Notes: generated from the letters alone by a model not told the origin. Positions 36,781 to 45,037 are shown, numbered from the stretch's first letter. The stretch: 64,000 bases of DNA from Myxococcus xanthus (GCF_006402735.1 NZ_CP017174.1:3599001-3663000); one strand, 5' to 3'. Program-made: numbers and translations.

Positions 36781-37776
36781 ATGGCCCAGTTCCTCGACGT
36801 GGCGTTGAAGGTAGGAGACCTGACCGAGTTCACCGCGGACGCGGTGCTGTTCAAATACGCACAGAGCTTCTATGGCGCGACGGGTCAAGCAGCGCGGCGG
36901 CTGGAGCTGGCGGGCGTTCCCTTGGCGCAGCTCACGCTTGCGCCCGGTGCGAACCGCCTCGTGGAGACGCGGGGGACGCTGACCTCGCCACGGGCGCTCT
37001 TCCTGGGCACCGTTCGCCTGGGCGAGTTCGGCTACCACGAGATTCGGCAGTTCGCGGTGCGTGCGCTGGTGGCGCTGGAGAACCACTCTGGCCTCGCGCA
37101 TGTCGCGGGCACCGTCCATGGTCCCAACTATGGATTGGATGAGGACGAAGCCGTGCTCGCCTTCGTGGGCGGGCTCGTCGAAGCCTTCCAGCGTGGCTCC
37201 GGCCCCCAATCCCTGGCGCGCTTCACGGTCGTGGAGCGGGACGCTCGCCGTGCGCAAAGACTGGTCAAGGCATTCGCACGTGGCTTGAGCGCAACGCCTG
37301 GCGTGGAGCCGCTTCCGGACGGTGGCTTCCGGGTTCGGCGAATGTCAGCCGTGACGCAGGCGCCGCCTCTGGCGACGGCGGGCACCGTGTCCATGGCAAA
37401 GCCTCACGCCTTCGTGGCCATGCCTTTCGCACCCGAGTTGGAGGACACGTACCACTACGGCATCCAGGGGCCGGTGAAGGCCGCGGGCATGCTGTGCGAG
37501 CGCGTGGACCAGGAGCTGTTCGACGGCCCCATCATCCAGCGCATTCGCGAGCGCATCGAGACGGCGAAGGTGGTGATTGCCGACCTGTCCCTGGCCAATC
37601 CGAACGTGTACCTGGAGGTCGGCTATGCGTGGGGTCGGGGCCGGCCCACGCTGTTGTTGGTGCGTGACGTGAAGGAGCTCCGCTTCGACGTCGCGTCCTA
37701 TCGCTGCATCGTCTATCGCAACATTCGCGAGCTGGAGCAGTTGCTGACGAAGGAACTCCAGCGCATGGACGACTGA
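36781..37776 (+). CDS. Macro-like plus TIR/deoxyribosyltransferase-like fusion protein
   Basis: 331 residues, cytoplasmic. The N-terminal ~185 residues resemble a macro or M17-N type ADP-ribose fold: VGDLTEFTADAVLFK (11-25), RALFLGTVRLGEFGYHEI, VAGTVHGPNYGLDEDEA (108-124), FTVVERD. After a linker, residues ~208-325 match the nucleoside 2-deoxyribosyltransferase/TIR-like fold: HAFVAMPFAPELEDTYHYGI (209-228), VVIADLSLANPNVYLEVGYA (264-283) with the probable catalytic Glu279. Such domains cleave N-glycosidic bonds of NAD or nucleotides, often in stress or phage defence. The fusion suggests one protein that makes and senses ADP-ribose products. The start at 36781 has GTGGGA 5 nt upstream. Confidence 0.78.
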   Translation: MAQFLDVALKVGDLTEFTADAVLFKYAQSFYGATGQAARRLELAGVPLAQLTLAPGANRLVETRGTLTSPRALFLGTVRLGEFGYHEIRQFAVRALVALENHSGLAHVAGTVHGPNYGLDEDEAVLAFVGGLVEAFQRGSGPQSLARFTVVERDARRAQRLVKAFARGLSATPGVEPLPDGGFRVRRMSAVTQAPPLATAGTVSMAKPHAFVAMPFAPELEDTYHYGIQGPVKAAGMLCERVDQELFDGPIIQRIRERIETAKVVIADLSLANPNVYLEVGYAWGRGRPTLLLVRDVKELRFDVASYRCIVYRNIRELEQLLTKELQRMDD

Positions 37777-37786
37777 GTGGCGCGCG

Positions 37787-38878
37787 TCACCAGCCGCGTG
37801 CGGTGATGGCGTGCGTGCCGGCCCAGGTGCCCTGGCGCAGCAGGTGCAACCGGTCGTGCAGGTTGACGGAGGCACAGGCGTGGTTGGGCACCACGCGCAC
37901 GCGGTCGCCCACGCGGGGCCGCCAGGAGGTGCTGGAAAGGTCCAGCAGGCCGTGCTCCTCGGACAGGCCTCGCACCAGGACGTCTGGCCGGTCGAGCAGG
38001 GCGCCGTAGACGCCCGTGTCGGTGAAGCCTTCCTCCTTGGCCAGGGCCTTGGAGCCCGCGTCGATGACCGCCTGGCCCGGCACGGTGGTGCTCACCACCG
38101 TGGCCAGCACGGAGTAGGCACATTCCTCCCACGGGCATGCACCCACCGATACGGCGTTGCGGTCATTGAAGATGTTGATGCCCGGGCGAATCTCCGTGAG
38201 CCCGGCGACTTCATGCGAGCGCCACAGCGTCGGCGTGGAGCCGCCGCTCACGGTTTCGGGCCGCAGTCCCGAGTCCGTCAGGGCCTCGATGAAGGCCGCC
38301 AGCCGCTCGGACTGTGCGCGCATCGCAGAGCCCAGCTTCTCCTGGGGAAGGCGCAGGTGTCCGGCGTAGAAGGTGATGCCCCGGTACTCCAGGCCACTGC
38401 CGAACGCCACGTTACCGGCCAGGGCGATGGCGTCCCCGGTGGACTGGAGGCCCACGCGCCGCATGCCCAGGTCCAGCTCCACCAACACGCCCACCGTACG
38501 GCCCGCCCTCCGGGCCGCGCGGCTCAGCATCTCCAGCGCCTCGCCCGAGTCCAGGGCCACGGTGAGCCGGACGTGTGGTGGTAGCGCCATGAGCCGGGCA
38601 AGCCTGTCGTCGCCCACGGGAGGATAGGCGAGCAGGATGTCGTCGCAGGCGGTGGCCATGACCTCCGCCTCGCGGACGGTGGCCACGGTGACGCCCTGGG
38701 CTCCGGCGGCGAGCTGGAGCGCGGCGAACTCCGGTGTCTTGTGCGTCTTCGTGTGGGGCCGCCACCGCAGGCCGTGCTGGCGGGTGTACATGGCCACTCG
38801 CTTCAGGTTGGCGTCCACACGGTCCAGGTCCACGAGGGCGGCGGGTGTCGTCATCATGTCGAGCCGGTCCACATTCAT
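37787..38878 (-). CDS. D-threonine aldolase / D-serine dehydratase-like PLP enzyme
   Basis: 363 residues, fold type III (alanine racemase-like barrel). The PLP lysine is in RWRPHTKTHKTPE (Lys44). The C-terminal metal site is VPNHACASVNLHD, with the His-x-Cys pair of D-threonine aldolase and D-serine dehydratase. Expected reaction: PLP- and divalent-metal-dependent cleavage of beta-hydroxy-D-amino acids to glycine and an aldehyde, or D-serine to pyruvate. Start at 38878; MMTTPAAL 21 nt downstream is an alternative. Divergent from the AlkZ-like gene and 10 bp from the convergent macro/TIR-like gene. Confidence 0.85.
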   Translation of the reverse strand: MNVDRLDMMTTPAALVDLDRVDANLKRVAMYTRQHGLRWRPHTKTHKTPEFAALQLAAGAQGVTVATVREAEVMATACDDILLAYPPVGDDRLARLMALPPHVRLTVALDSGEALEMLSRAARRAGRTVGVLVELDLGMRRVGLQSTGDAIALAGNVAFGSGLEYRGITFYAGHLRLPQEKLGSAMRAQSERLAAFIEALTDSGLRPETVSGGSTPTLWRSHEVAGLTEIRPGINIFNDRNAVSVGACPWEECAYSVLATVVSTTVPGQAVIDAGSKALAKEEGFTDTGVYGALLDRPDVLVRGLSEEHGLLDLSSTSWRPRVGDRVRVVPNHACASVNLHDRLHLLRQGTWAGTHAITARGW

Positions 38879-39013
38879 GCCGTGCAATGTGGCACTCCGG
38901 TGTGCCGGGCTCCAGGAGTACCGGGCATGTTCGCCCTTCGTTCGTGAAGTGCTACACCTCCGCGACTCGCGCGGCGCCACGACCCGCCAGGTGCACCCCG
39001 CGAGCGAGGCCAC

Positions 39014-40156
39014 ATGCCAGATTCCCCGTTGACCCTCAGGGCCCTCAACCGCGCGACCTTGGCGCGGCAGATGTTGCTGGCGCGTGAGCAGACGTCCGTG
39101 CTCGGCGCGGTGGAGAAGCTCCTGGCGCTTCAGGCCCAACAGGCGAAGCCGCCGTTCATCGGCCTGTGGTCGCGTGTCGCGGGCTTCGAGCGAGACGCGC
39201 TCCAGGTGCTGCTCCAGCGCAAGGAGGTGGTCCGCGCCACGTTGATGCGCGGCACGTTGCACCTGGCGAGCGCGGAGGACTACCGGCACCTGCGAGCCAG
39301 CTTCACACCGCTGCTCGAAGCCTCTGTGGCGTCGGTGCTGCGCGAGCGCGCGAAGGGGCTGGACGTCGCGCCGCTCGTCAAGGAGGCGCGCGCCTTCTTC
39401 GATGAAGCGCCGCGCACCTTCGAGGCGCTGCGCGACCACCTGGTGGCCCGGCATCCCCAGAACGACGAACGCGCCATGGGCTTCGCGGTGCGGATGTTCC
39501 TACCCCTCATCCAGGTCCCCACGGAGACGGAGTGGGGCTACCCCGGCACCACGGACTTCGCGGTCGCGGAGTCCTGGCTGGGCGCACCGCTGCGCGCCGA
39601 AGCGGACCTTCCCACGCTGGTGCAGCGCTACCTCGCGGCCTTCGGTCCCGCATCGGTGACGGATGCCCAGACCTGGTCCGGCCTCAAGGGCCTGAAGTCC
39701 ACCTTCGAGGCGCTTCGGCCTTCGCTGCGCACGTTCCGGGACGAGAAGGGGCGGGAGCTGTTCGACCTGCCCAAGGCACCCCGGCCGGACGAGGACACGG
39801 CCGCACCCGCGCGCTTCCTCCCGGAGTTCGACAGCCTGGTGCTCGGCCATGAGGACCGGGCCCGGCTGGTGGATGACGCGTACCGCTCCAAGCTCATCAC
39901 CAAGAATCTGCGAGTCCCCGCCACCTTCCTCGTGGACGGCTTCATCGCCGGGACGTGGACGGTGGAGCACAAGCGCGCGGCGGCTACGCTCGTCGTCGAG
40001 CCCTTTGCGCCCATCAAGAAGAAGGACCGTGACGCCCTGGTGAAGGAGGGCGAGGCGCTCCTGCGTTTCATGGAGCCCGAAGCCCGCACGTTCGAGGTCC
40101 GCGGGCAACTTGAGCATGATGTCCGCCCGGAAGCGGACGAAGCTCACTCGTCCTGA
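39014..40156 (+). CDS. AlkZ/YcaQ-like winged-helix DNA glycosylase family protein
   Basis: 380 residues of the HTH_42 (winged helix DNA-binding) family. Diagnostic features are LLALQAQQAKPPFIGLWSR with a Q-x-Q motif (Gln40, Gln42), ATLMRGTLHLASAEDY, and ARFLPEFDSLVLGHEDR. AlkZ of Streptomyces unhooks interstrand DNA crosslinks from its own antibiotic, and YcaQ is a housekeeping alkylation glycosylase; the Q-x-Q here suggests catalysis. It may protect against alkylating metabolites, but no biosynthetic cluster adjoins. Divergent from the D-threonine aldolase gene. Confidence 0.82.
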   Translation: MPDSPLTLRALNRATLARQMLLAREQTSVLGAVEKLLALQAQQAKPPFIGLWSRVAGFERDALQVLLQRKEVVRATLMRGTLHLASAEDYRHLRASFTPLLEASVASVLRERAKGLDVAPLVKEARAFFDEAPRTFEALRDHLVARHPQNDERAMGFAVRMFLPLIQVPTETEWGYPGTTDFAVAESWLGAPLRAEADLPTLVQRYLAAFGPASVTDAQTWSGLKGLKSTFEALRPSLRTFRDEKGRELFDLPKAPRPDEDTAAPARFLPEFDSLVLGHEDRARLVDDAYRSKLITKNLRVPATFLVDGFIAGTWTVEHKRAAATLVVEPFAPIKKKDRDALVKEGEALLRFMEPEARTFEVRGQLEHDVRPEADEAHSS

Positions 40157-40165
40157 AGCCCCCGC

Positions 40166-40543
40166 TCAGGTGCCCGAGCCGCGCTCTGCGGCGAGCACCC
40201 TCTCCAGCGCCTCCGGGCTCCGCCCCACCACAGTCGTCCCGTCGCTGGCGGTAACGATGGGCCGCTGAATCAGCTCTGGGTGCTGGACCATGGCTGCAAT
40301 CCAGTCGGCACGGTGTGTCGCGTCTCTGGGCAGCATCTCCAGCGTGGCCTCGGTCGCCGCGGCCTCACCCATGCGCACCAGCTCCCAGGGCTCCAGCTCG
40401 AGCCTCCCGAGTACGGCCTCCAGCTCCGCAGCGGTGGGGGGCGACTCCAGGTAGCGGCGGACGACGTAGGCTGCACCGGACGCATCCAGCGCGGCCATCG
40501 CGGCGCGGCACTTTGAACAGGCAGGGTTGATCCAGAGCTCCAT
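40166..40543 (-). CDS. ArsC/Spx-family arsenate reductase-like protein
   Basis: 125 residues with a thioredoxin fold. The active site is NPACSKCRAA, Cys9-x-x-Cys12; classical glutaredoxin-coupled ArsC has a single Cys (CSKS), so the second Cys suggests a redox-sensing or YffB/Spx-like variant. RPIVTASDGTTVVGRSPE near the end matches ArsC (RPIV with Arg). It probably reduces a small oxyanion or senses thiol stress in the cytoplasm. It converges with the AlkZ-like gene (9-bp gap). The start lacks a strong ribosome site. Confidence 0.85.
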   Translation of the reverse strand: MELWINPACSKCRAAMAALDASGAAYVVRRYLESPPTAAELEAVLGRLELEPWELVRMGEAAATEATLEMLPRDATHRADWIAAMVQHPELIQRPIVTASDGTTVVGRSPEALERVLAAERGSGT

Positions 40544-40668
40544 CCGGCCAGTCTCGCACGCTGCGAAGCCGCCCGTCCGCACTCTTGCCGGGCTGTCAGT
40601 GCTGCGGCAGGCAGAAGCGAGGCGCGCCCCCGCTTCGCCTGCCCGTGGAGGTGCCCACGCGCCCCGCA

Positions 40669-41355
40669 TCACCCCGCGGGCGGCGGGCCCACGCACTTGC
40701 CGCTGACCTTGTTCCCCCAGCCGGTGGTGCTCGCCTCTCCCTCGTAGGTGCTCCCATCCCCTCTCAGCTCGAGATGGACGGTGCCGGACGTGCCCTCACG
40801 ACTGACCCAGGTTCCATCGAAGGCCTGGCCCGTGACCTTGCCGTTGATGGCGCCGGGCGATGTCGTTCCGGAATAGGTGCCACTGGCGCTCTCGCCAATC
40901 TGGACCAATTGCATGGTCCCGAAGATGTTGTCCGACCAGGTGCCGGAGAATCCCCAGCAGCCGGCAGGGGTGGGGGCCCCCGGCGTCGGGCCTCCCGGGG
41001 CAGAAGCGGGTGCACAGGCCGCCCCGACCGCCTCTTCAAAGGCGGCGAAATCGCGTCCGCCGATTGGCTGGCTCCAGTCGGGTGGCCGGATGGCCCGAAC
41101 TCCCGGGCGGTTGACATATTGGTAGATGTAGAACTGGCCGCCGTTCTCACCCGGGCCATTGCAGTTGATGATGCTGACGACCGACTCCTCGACGATGAGT
41201 TTTCCCGTCGCATCGCGCGACTCGGGCTGGCGAAACTGCTGAATGACCGCGGCGGCATTCGCGCTTCCTCCGAAGAGGACCAGCGACGACAGCAAGGCCC
41301 GCACGCTGAGGAACTCCAGGTGGGGGCGCGCCGCTTTGGACTGATTCGAATTCAT
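40669..41355 (-). CDS. Secreted protein of unknown function
   Basis: 228 residues with a long signal peptide (ALLSSLVLFGGSANA). The mature part begins with a helical region (AAVIQQFRQPESRD), contains a Cys in SIINCNGPGENGG, then a Pro/Ala linker and a C-terminal beta domain (CWGFSGTWSDNIFG to VSGKCVGPP) that may be a lipocalin-like barrel closed by a disulfide. No family is recognised. GGAGAG 8 nt upstream fixes the start. Two nt upstream ends a decayed PAN-domain frame, so this gene may once have been the second part of a longer unit. Confidence 0.7.
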   Translation of the reverse strand: MNSNQSKAARPHLEFLSVRALLSSLVLFGGSANAAAVIQQFRQPESRDATGKLIVEESVVSIINCNGPGENGGQFYIYQYVNRPGVRAIRPPDWSQPIGGRDFAAFEEAVGAACAPASAPGGPTPGAPTPAGCWGFSGTWSDNIFGTMQLVQIGESASGTYSGTTSPGAINGKVTGQAFDGTWVSREGTSGTVHLELRGDGSTYEGEASTTGWGNKVSGKCVGPPPAG

Positions 41356-41357
41356 TC

Positions 41358-41615
41358 TCAGCTCTCCAGTGGTGGTGCGGCGTCGATTGGCCGCACGCCG
41401 CCGGAGTTTGTGTACGTCGCGCCTGCGACGGGAGGCACGGCGCTCTTGAGCTAGCAGCGGGACGCCGGGCCCTGTACTCCAGACCGCTGGTGGGGCCAGG
41501 CATGGCAGCGCGCGTCCTGCTGACACGCGGCCGCACACGCAGTGGCGTTCTGCGTTGAGGCCTTGAGGAAGCGCTCGCCTGGCACGCAGGCTTCACGTGG
41601 CTCGCGTGAACACAT
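41358..41615 (-). pseudogene. PAN/apple-domain remnant with an in-frame TAG
   Basis: Minus-strand frame from ATG 41615. It reads MCSREPREACVPGERFLKAS, then ACAAACQQDARCHAW, the PAN_4 Cys pattern, up to PASRC, then TAG (41451-41453). The frame continues after the stop with LKSAVPPVAGATYTNSGG, exactly where PAN domains read C-(Y/W)-L-K-x-x-V-P, and ends at TGA 41358-41360. A Tyr or Trp codon therefore appears mutated to TAG. There is no signal peptide and an in-frame stop lies just upstream of the ATG, so the N-terminus is also lost. Read-through is possible but less likely. Confidence 0.65.
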
Positions 41616-41850
41616 GCCTGTGGCTCACCGGATAGGCCCGCGTGCGGACGAGCTCGCGGAGGGAGCGCGGCGCGGCCATCCAGCGAAGGACCGAGACCGG
41701 AGACGTCTTGTCCGTCGAGATGAGGGCGACGCTGCCGATGCCGAGGAGTCGGTCCAGCAGGCTCTGCGCGACTTGCGTATCACCGACATTCCGGAGGTCG
41801 ATCTCCCCCACGGTTTTGGAGAGGGCTCCGGTCTCGAAGTATAGGACGGA
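41593..41850 (-). pseudogene. Bacterial PH-domain (bPH_2) gene remnant, 5' end lost
   Basis: Minus-strand frame ending at TGA 41593. The last ~85 residues match the bPH_2 pattern: YFETGALSKTVGEIDLRNV, then QSLLDRLLGIGSVAL, VSVLRWMAAPRSLRELV. Real members start with an L-T-x-x-R strand before this point and usually have membrane helices or a zinc ribbon. Here the sequence upstream of YFETG changes to low-complexity codons that lead into a tRNA fragment. I infer a truncated gene, not a functional small protein. Confidence 0.65.
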
Positions 41851-42244
41851 TAGGAGCCCTGTTGAGGGCGGCGGGCTGGTGAAGAGGTGCCAAGAAGGGC
41901 CGCTGGAGGGTGACACGCGGGCTGTGCGCCGGGCCGGAGCAGAGGCTGTGCCGCCCCTCGGGGCACATGCCGCCCAAGCAGCCCATCCAGGCGGCAGGCC
42001 GCAGGGGCGTGGGCTTCCAGGTAACTCCACGGGTTCAAATCCTGTCTCCCCTGCCATGAATGGCCCAGGACTCATGTCGCGACCGGGCGCCGAGTCCAAG
42101 GAGTGGCGGGGACGCTACCGCTGGGGCGTGGTGCGCACGCTGGCCCGGGAGAACCAACTGCGCCGCCTCTGTACCGTGCCGTGCTTTTCCGCTTTTCCAC
42201 GGACTAGGCTGCCCATGCAGCTTGCTCAGGAAAGGTGGTTTCGC
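41851..42244. other. Non-coding stretch with tRNA 3' fragment
   Basis: 394 bp between the PH remnant and the Cys-repeat lipoprotein gene. Apart from the tRNA 3' piece (42029-42056) I see no gene, repeat or integrase. A rightward frame after the tRNA piece (from 42057) has weak coding character and no recognised family. Confidence 0.5.
42029..42056 (+). tRNA. tRNA 3'-end fragment (T-arm, acceptor strand, CCA)
   Basis: ACGGG-TTCAAAT-CCTGT (42029-42045) is a full T-arm, with all five pairs formed (one G-U). CTCCCCT (42046-42052) is a 7-nt acceptor strand, followed by discriminator G (42053) and CCA (42054-42056). The matching 5' strand AGGGGAG is not found in the ~150 bp upstream and no anticodon arm folds, so the tRNA is incomplete. 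A1-U72 and G73 would suit tRNA-Trp. It looks like an attachment-site duplicate left by an integrated element. Confidence 0.6.
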
Positions 42245-42607
42245 ATGCGTGGTTCACTGAAGCGGTTCGCGCTGCACGGTGCCGTGTTGCTGGCCGTCGC
42301 AGGGCTCACGGGCTGTGGCGTGGTGGATGAAGAAGGCGCGGCGTCCGACGGGGTGAGCGAAGAGGCGGCGCTCAATACGGGGTGCTGCACGGCGCTTCCG
42401 GGGACGACCCAGGCCTTCTGTGACTCGATTCCCCAGACGCCGGGGCGCTGTAATCAGGTCAACCAGGGCACCTCCTGCATCTGGACGTGCACCGGGTGCT
42501 GCCAGGCGCTTCCGGGGACGGCGCAGAGCTTCTGCGACTCGCTTCCCCAGACGGAAGGGCGCTGCAACCAGGCGTGGGGCGGCACGGCCTGTACCTGGAC
42601 CTGCTGA
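42245..42607 (+). CDS. Lipoprotein with two Cys-rich tandem repeats
   Basis: 120 residues. The signal ends in AGLTGC (lipidated Cys24). After a short acidic stretch there are two nearly identical 37-residue units (46-82 and 84-120), each with six Cys at the same spacing (GCC, FCD, RCN, SC or AC, WTC). Each unit probably folds as a small disulfide-rich domain; the family is unknown to me. An AGGAAAGGTGG stretch before ATG 42245 supports this start over an in-frame ATG at 42215. It is followed by a good terminator. Confidence 0.82.
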   Translation: MRGSLKRFALHGAVLLAVAGLTGCGVVDEEGAASDGVSEEAALNTGCCTALPGTTQAFCDSIPQTPGRCNQVNQGTSCIWTCTGCCQALPGTAQSFCDSLPQTEGRCNQAWGGTACTWTC

Positions 42608-42624
42608 GAGGCAATGCCGTACCT

Positions 42625-42669
42625 CATCCACCGCCGCGCCAGCGTCCGGGCGGCGGTGGATGCGGTTTT
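42625..42669 (+). terminator. Rho-independent terminator of the Cys-repeat lipoprotein gene
   Basis: A perfect 13-bp stem, CATCCACCGCCGC (42625-42637) with GCGGCGGTGGATG (42650-42662), 12-nt loop, followed by CGG and TTTT (42666-42669). It also lies just beyond the convergent prolyl oligopeptidase stop. Confidence 0.75.
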
Positions 42670-42676
42670 CACACGG

Positions 42677-44884
42677 CTACTGCGGCTTGGGCGCCGCGAC
42701 CTTCTTCGCCGGGGGCTGGTACTTCATGCCCAGGGCGTTGAACACGAACGAGTACACGTCGACTTCTTCCTCGATGCGTGCGTTCAGCGGCGTGCCGGCG
42801 CCGTGGCCCGTCTCCGCGTTGGCGCGCAGCAGGATGGGGTTCTTCGCCTTGGTGGCCTCCTGCATCCGGGCCACCATCTTCCGTGAGTGGAACGGGTCCA
42901 CGCGCGGATCGTTCGCGCCGGACGTGAAGAGCACTGAGGGGTAGGCCGTGCCGTCCTTCACGTTGTGGAGCGGCGAGTACGCGTGCAGCGCCTTGAACTG
43001 CTCCGGGTTCTTCACGGTGCCGTACTCGGTGATGTTGAACTGGCCGTTGGGCGTCAGCTCCACCCGGAGCATGTCGTAGATGCCCACGCGCGCCACGACG
43101 GCGCCGTACATCTCCGGGTGCTGGGTGACGGCCGCGCCCATCAGGAGGCCGCCGTTGCTGCCACCCTGGATGGCCAGCTTCTTCGGCTGCGTGTACTTCT
43201 GGTCCACCAGCAGCTTCGCGGCGGCGTGGAAGTCGTCGAAGACGTTCTGCTTGTTCGTGAGCGAGCCCTCGGCGTGCCACTTCTCGCCGAACTCCGAGCC
43301 GCCGCGCAGGTTGGCCACCGCGAACACGCCGCCCTGTTCCAGCCAGAAACCGGCCAGCGAGTTGTAGCTCGGGCTGATGGAGATGTTGAAGCCGCCGTAG
43401 CCCGTCAGCAGCGCCGGGTTGTTGCCGTTGAGCTTGGTGCCCTTCTTCTTGAGGATGCTGACGGGAACCTTGGTGCCGTCCTTGGACGTGGCGAACGCGC
43501 GCACCACTTCCACGTCGCTCAGGTCCAGCGGCGACGTGCGGGCCAGCGCCGTCTTCTTCACCGTGTTGTCCTTCGCCGAGTACCGGTACCAGGCCATCGG
43601 CTGGGTGAAGCTGGTGTTGATGAAGAGCACGTCGTCATCGCCCTGGCTCACGAGTCCGCCCACGGAGGACACGGGCAGGGTGGGCACCATCCCCATCGCC
43701 TTGCCCTTCAGGTCCACCATGCGCAGCTGCGAAGGCCCGCCGAGCTGCTCGCTCACGTAGAGCCGCGACTTCGTGGGGAAGAAGCCCTGGATGCTGGCCT
43801 CGCCCTCCGGCACCACCACCGTGGCCTTGTCCAGCGTGGGCGTGGCCAGCGGCAGCCGCAGCACCTTGCCGCGCGGCGCGTCCTTGCGGCTGAGCAGGTA
43901 CATGGCGCCGTCGTGGCCGAAGCGCGCGCGGATGACCTTGTCCTCGAACTTCGACACCTGCGACCACTTCCCGGCGGCGTCGCGCAGGTACAGCATGTAC
44001 TCGCCGCCGTCGCCGTTGGCCACGACGGCGGAGATGTGCTGGCCGTCGTGAGACGTGTCCAGTTCCGTCATCGCGATGCGTGGGAAGTCCTTGCCCAGCA
44101 CATACGTGTCCTTCTCCGTGGGCGTGCCGAGCTGGTGGAAGTAGACCTGCTGGAAGAAGTCACGGTCCGCCTCGGGACGCTCCTCGCCGCGCGGGTAGCG
44201 CGTGTAGAAGTAGCCCTTGCCGTCCGCCGTCCACGTCAGGCTGCCACCCGCGGTGCCTCCATTCACGCGGGGCACGGTCTCATTCGGCAGCGGCTTGCCG
44301 GTGGCCACGTCATAGACGGTGACGTCGCCGCTCTCGGTGCCGTTCTTCGACATCGACACGGCGATCTTCTTGCCGTCCAGCGTGGGGACGTACCAGTCGA
44401 TGGTGGTGTGGCCCGAGGGGTCCACCACCATGGGGTCCACCAGCACGCGCTCCTTGGACGTGTCATCCACCGAGCCGAGCACGACCAGGAAGGACTGCTG
44501 CTTGGGCGGCTGGGCCTTCATGGCGAACAACGTACCGCCGGCCTCGTGCAGCCCGCCGTAGCCAGGGGACTTCCAGCTCAGCAACTCGGAGACGCGCTGG
44601 CGGATGGCCTCGCGTCCGGACAGCTTGTCCAGGAGGGCGCGGGTGTACGCGTTCTGCGCGTCGTTCCACTGCTTCACCTGCGCGTCGGACGAGTCCTCCA
44701 GCCACTGGTACGGGTCCTTCACCGCCGTGCCGTGGTAGGTGTCCACCGTCTCCTTCTTCGGCGACGCGGGCGCCTTGGAGGCGGCCTTGCGGGGCGCCGT
44801 CGCGGCCGGCGCGGGGGCGGGGGCGGCTGGCGCAGCCAGCGGCAGGGTCAGCACCGCCGCCGTCAATGCGGTCTTCAGCTTCAC
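42677..44884 (-). CDS. Prolyl oligopeptidase (S9A)
   Basis: 735 residues including a signal peptide (LKTALTAAVLTLPLAAPA), so it is exported. The propeller domain (~75-440) is followed by the alpha/beta hydrolase domain with the nucleophile in GGSNGG (Ser576), the Asp in ANDPRVDP and the His in ETGHGAG. The N-terminus has DTYHGTAVKDPYQWLEDSSD, characteristic of S9A. It cleaves short peptides after proline. M. xanthus prolyl endopeptidase is a well-studied member of this family. It is convergent with the Cys-repeat lipoprotein gene. Confidence 0.97.
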   Translation of the reverse strand: MKLKTALTAAVLTLPLAAPAAPAPAPAATAPRKAASKAPASPKKETVDTYHGTAVKDPYQWLEDSSDAQVKQWNDAQNAYTRALLDKLSGREAIRQRVSELLSWKSPGYGGLHEAGGTLFAMKAQPPKQQSFLVVLGSVDDTSKERVLVDPMVVDPSGHTTIDWYVPTLDGKKIAVSMSKNGTESGDVTVYDVATGKPLPNETVPRVNGGTAGGSLTWTADGKGYFYTRYPRGEERPEADRDFFQQVYFHQLGTPTEKDTYVLGKDFPRIAMTELDTSHDGQHISAVVANGDGGEYMLYLRDAAGKWSQVSKFEDKVIRARFGHDGAMYLLSRKDAPRGKVLRLPLATPTLDKATVVVPEGEASIQGFFPTKSRLYVSEQLGGPSQLRMVDLKGKAMGMVPTLPVSSVGGLVSQGDDDVLFINTSFTQPMAWYRYSAKDNTVKKTALARTSPLDLSDVEVVRAFATSKDGTKVPVSILKKKGTKLNGNNPALLTGYGGFNISISPSYNSLAGFWLEQGGVFAVANLRGGSEFGEKWHAEGSLTNKQNVFDDFHAAAKLLVDQKYTQPKKLAIQGGSNGGLLMGAAVTQHPEMYGAVVARVGIYDMLRVELTPNGQFNITEYGTVKNPEQFKALHAYSPLHNVKDGTAYPSVLFTSGANDPRVDPFHSRKMVARMQEATKAKNPILLRANAETGHGAGTPLNARIEEEVDVYSFVFNALGMKYQPPAKKVAAPKPQ

Positions 44885-44954
44885 GGTTCACCTCGGGGTT
44901 GGGAAACGCGCACGCAGCCTGCCACGTCCCTTGGGACGGGAAACGGCTTCGTTG

Positions 44955-45018
44955 CGTTGGGAATGCCGCCGTGCGCCGGGTGTTCGCCCGCACCTCCGCC
45001 GTGCAACCGTTGGGAATG
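44955..45018. repeat. Direct repeat upstream of the prolyl oligopeptidase gene
   Basis: CGTTGGGAATG occurs at 44955-44965 and 45008-45018 (53-bp period), and a partial GGTTGGGAAA lies at ~44897-44906. A palindrome CGTCCCTTGGGACG lies at 44925-44938. These are candidate regulator sites for the leftward peptidase gene. Confidence 0.35.
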
Positions 45019-45037
45019 AGACGGTGCGTCCTGGCGG

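Noticed and set aside
41960..42056. A complete tRNA gene
   Set aside because: Only the T-arm, acceptor 3' strand and CCA are present; the 5' acceptor strand, D-arm and an anticodon arm with a proper loop do not fold upstream.
42965..45019. 684-codon open frame antisense to the prolyl oligopeptidase
   Set aside because: Low-complexity Val/Arg/His/Gly composition and a complete, well-conserved gene on the other strand.
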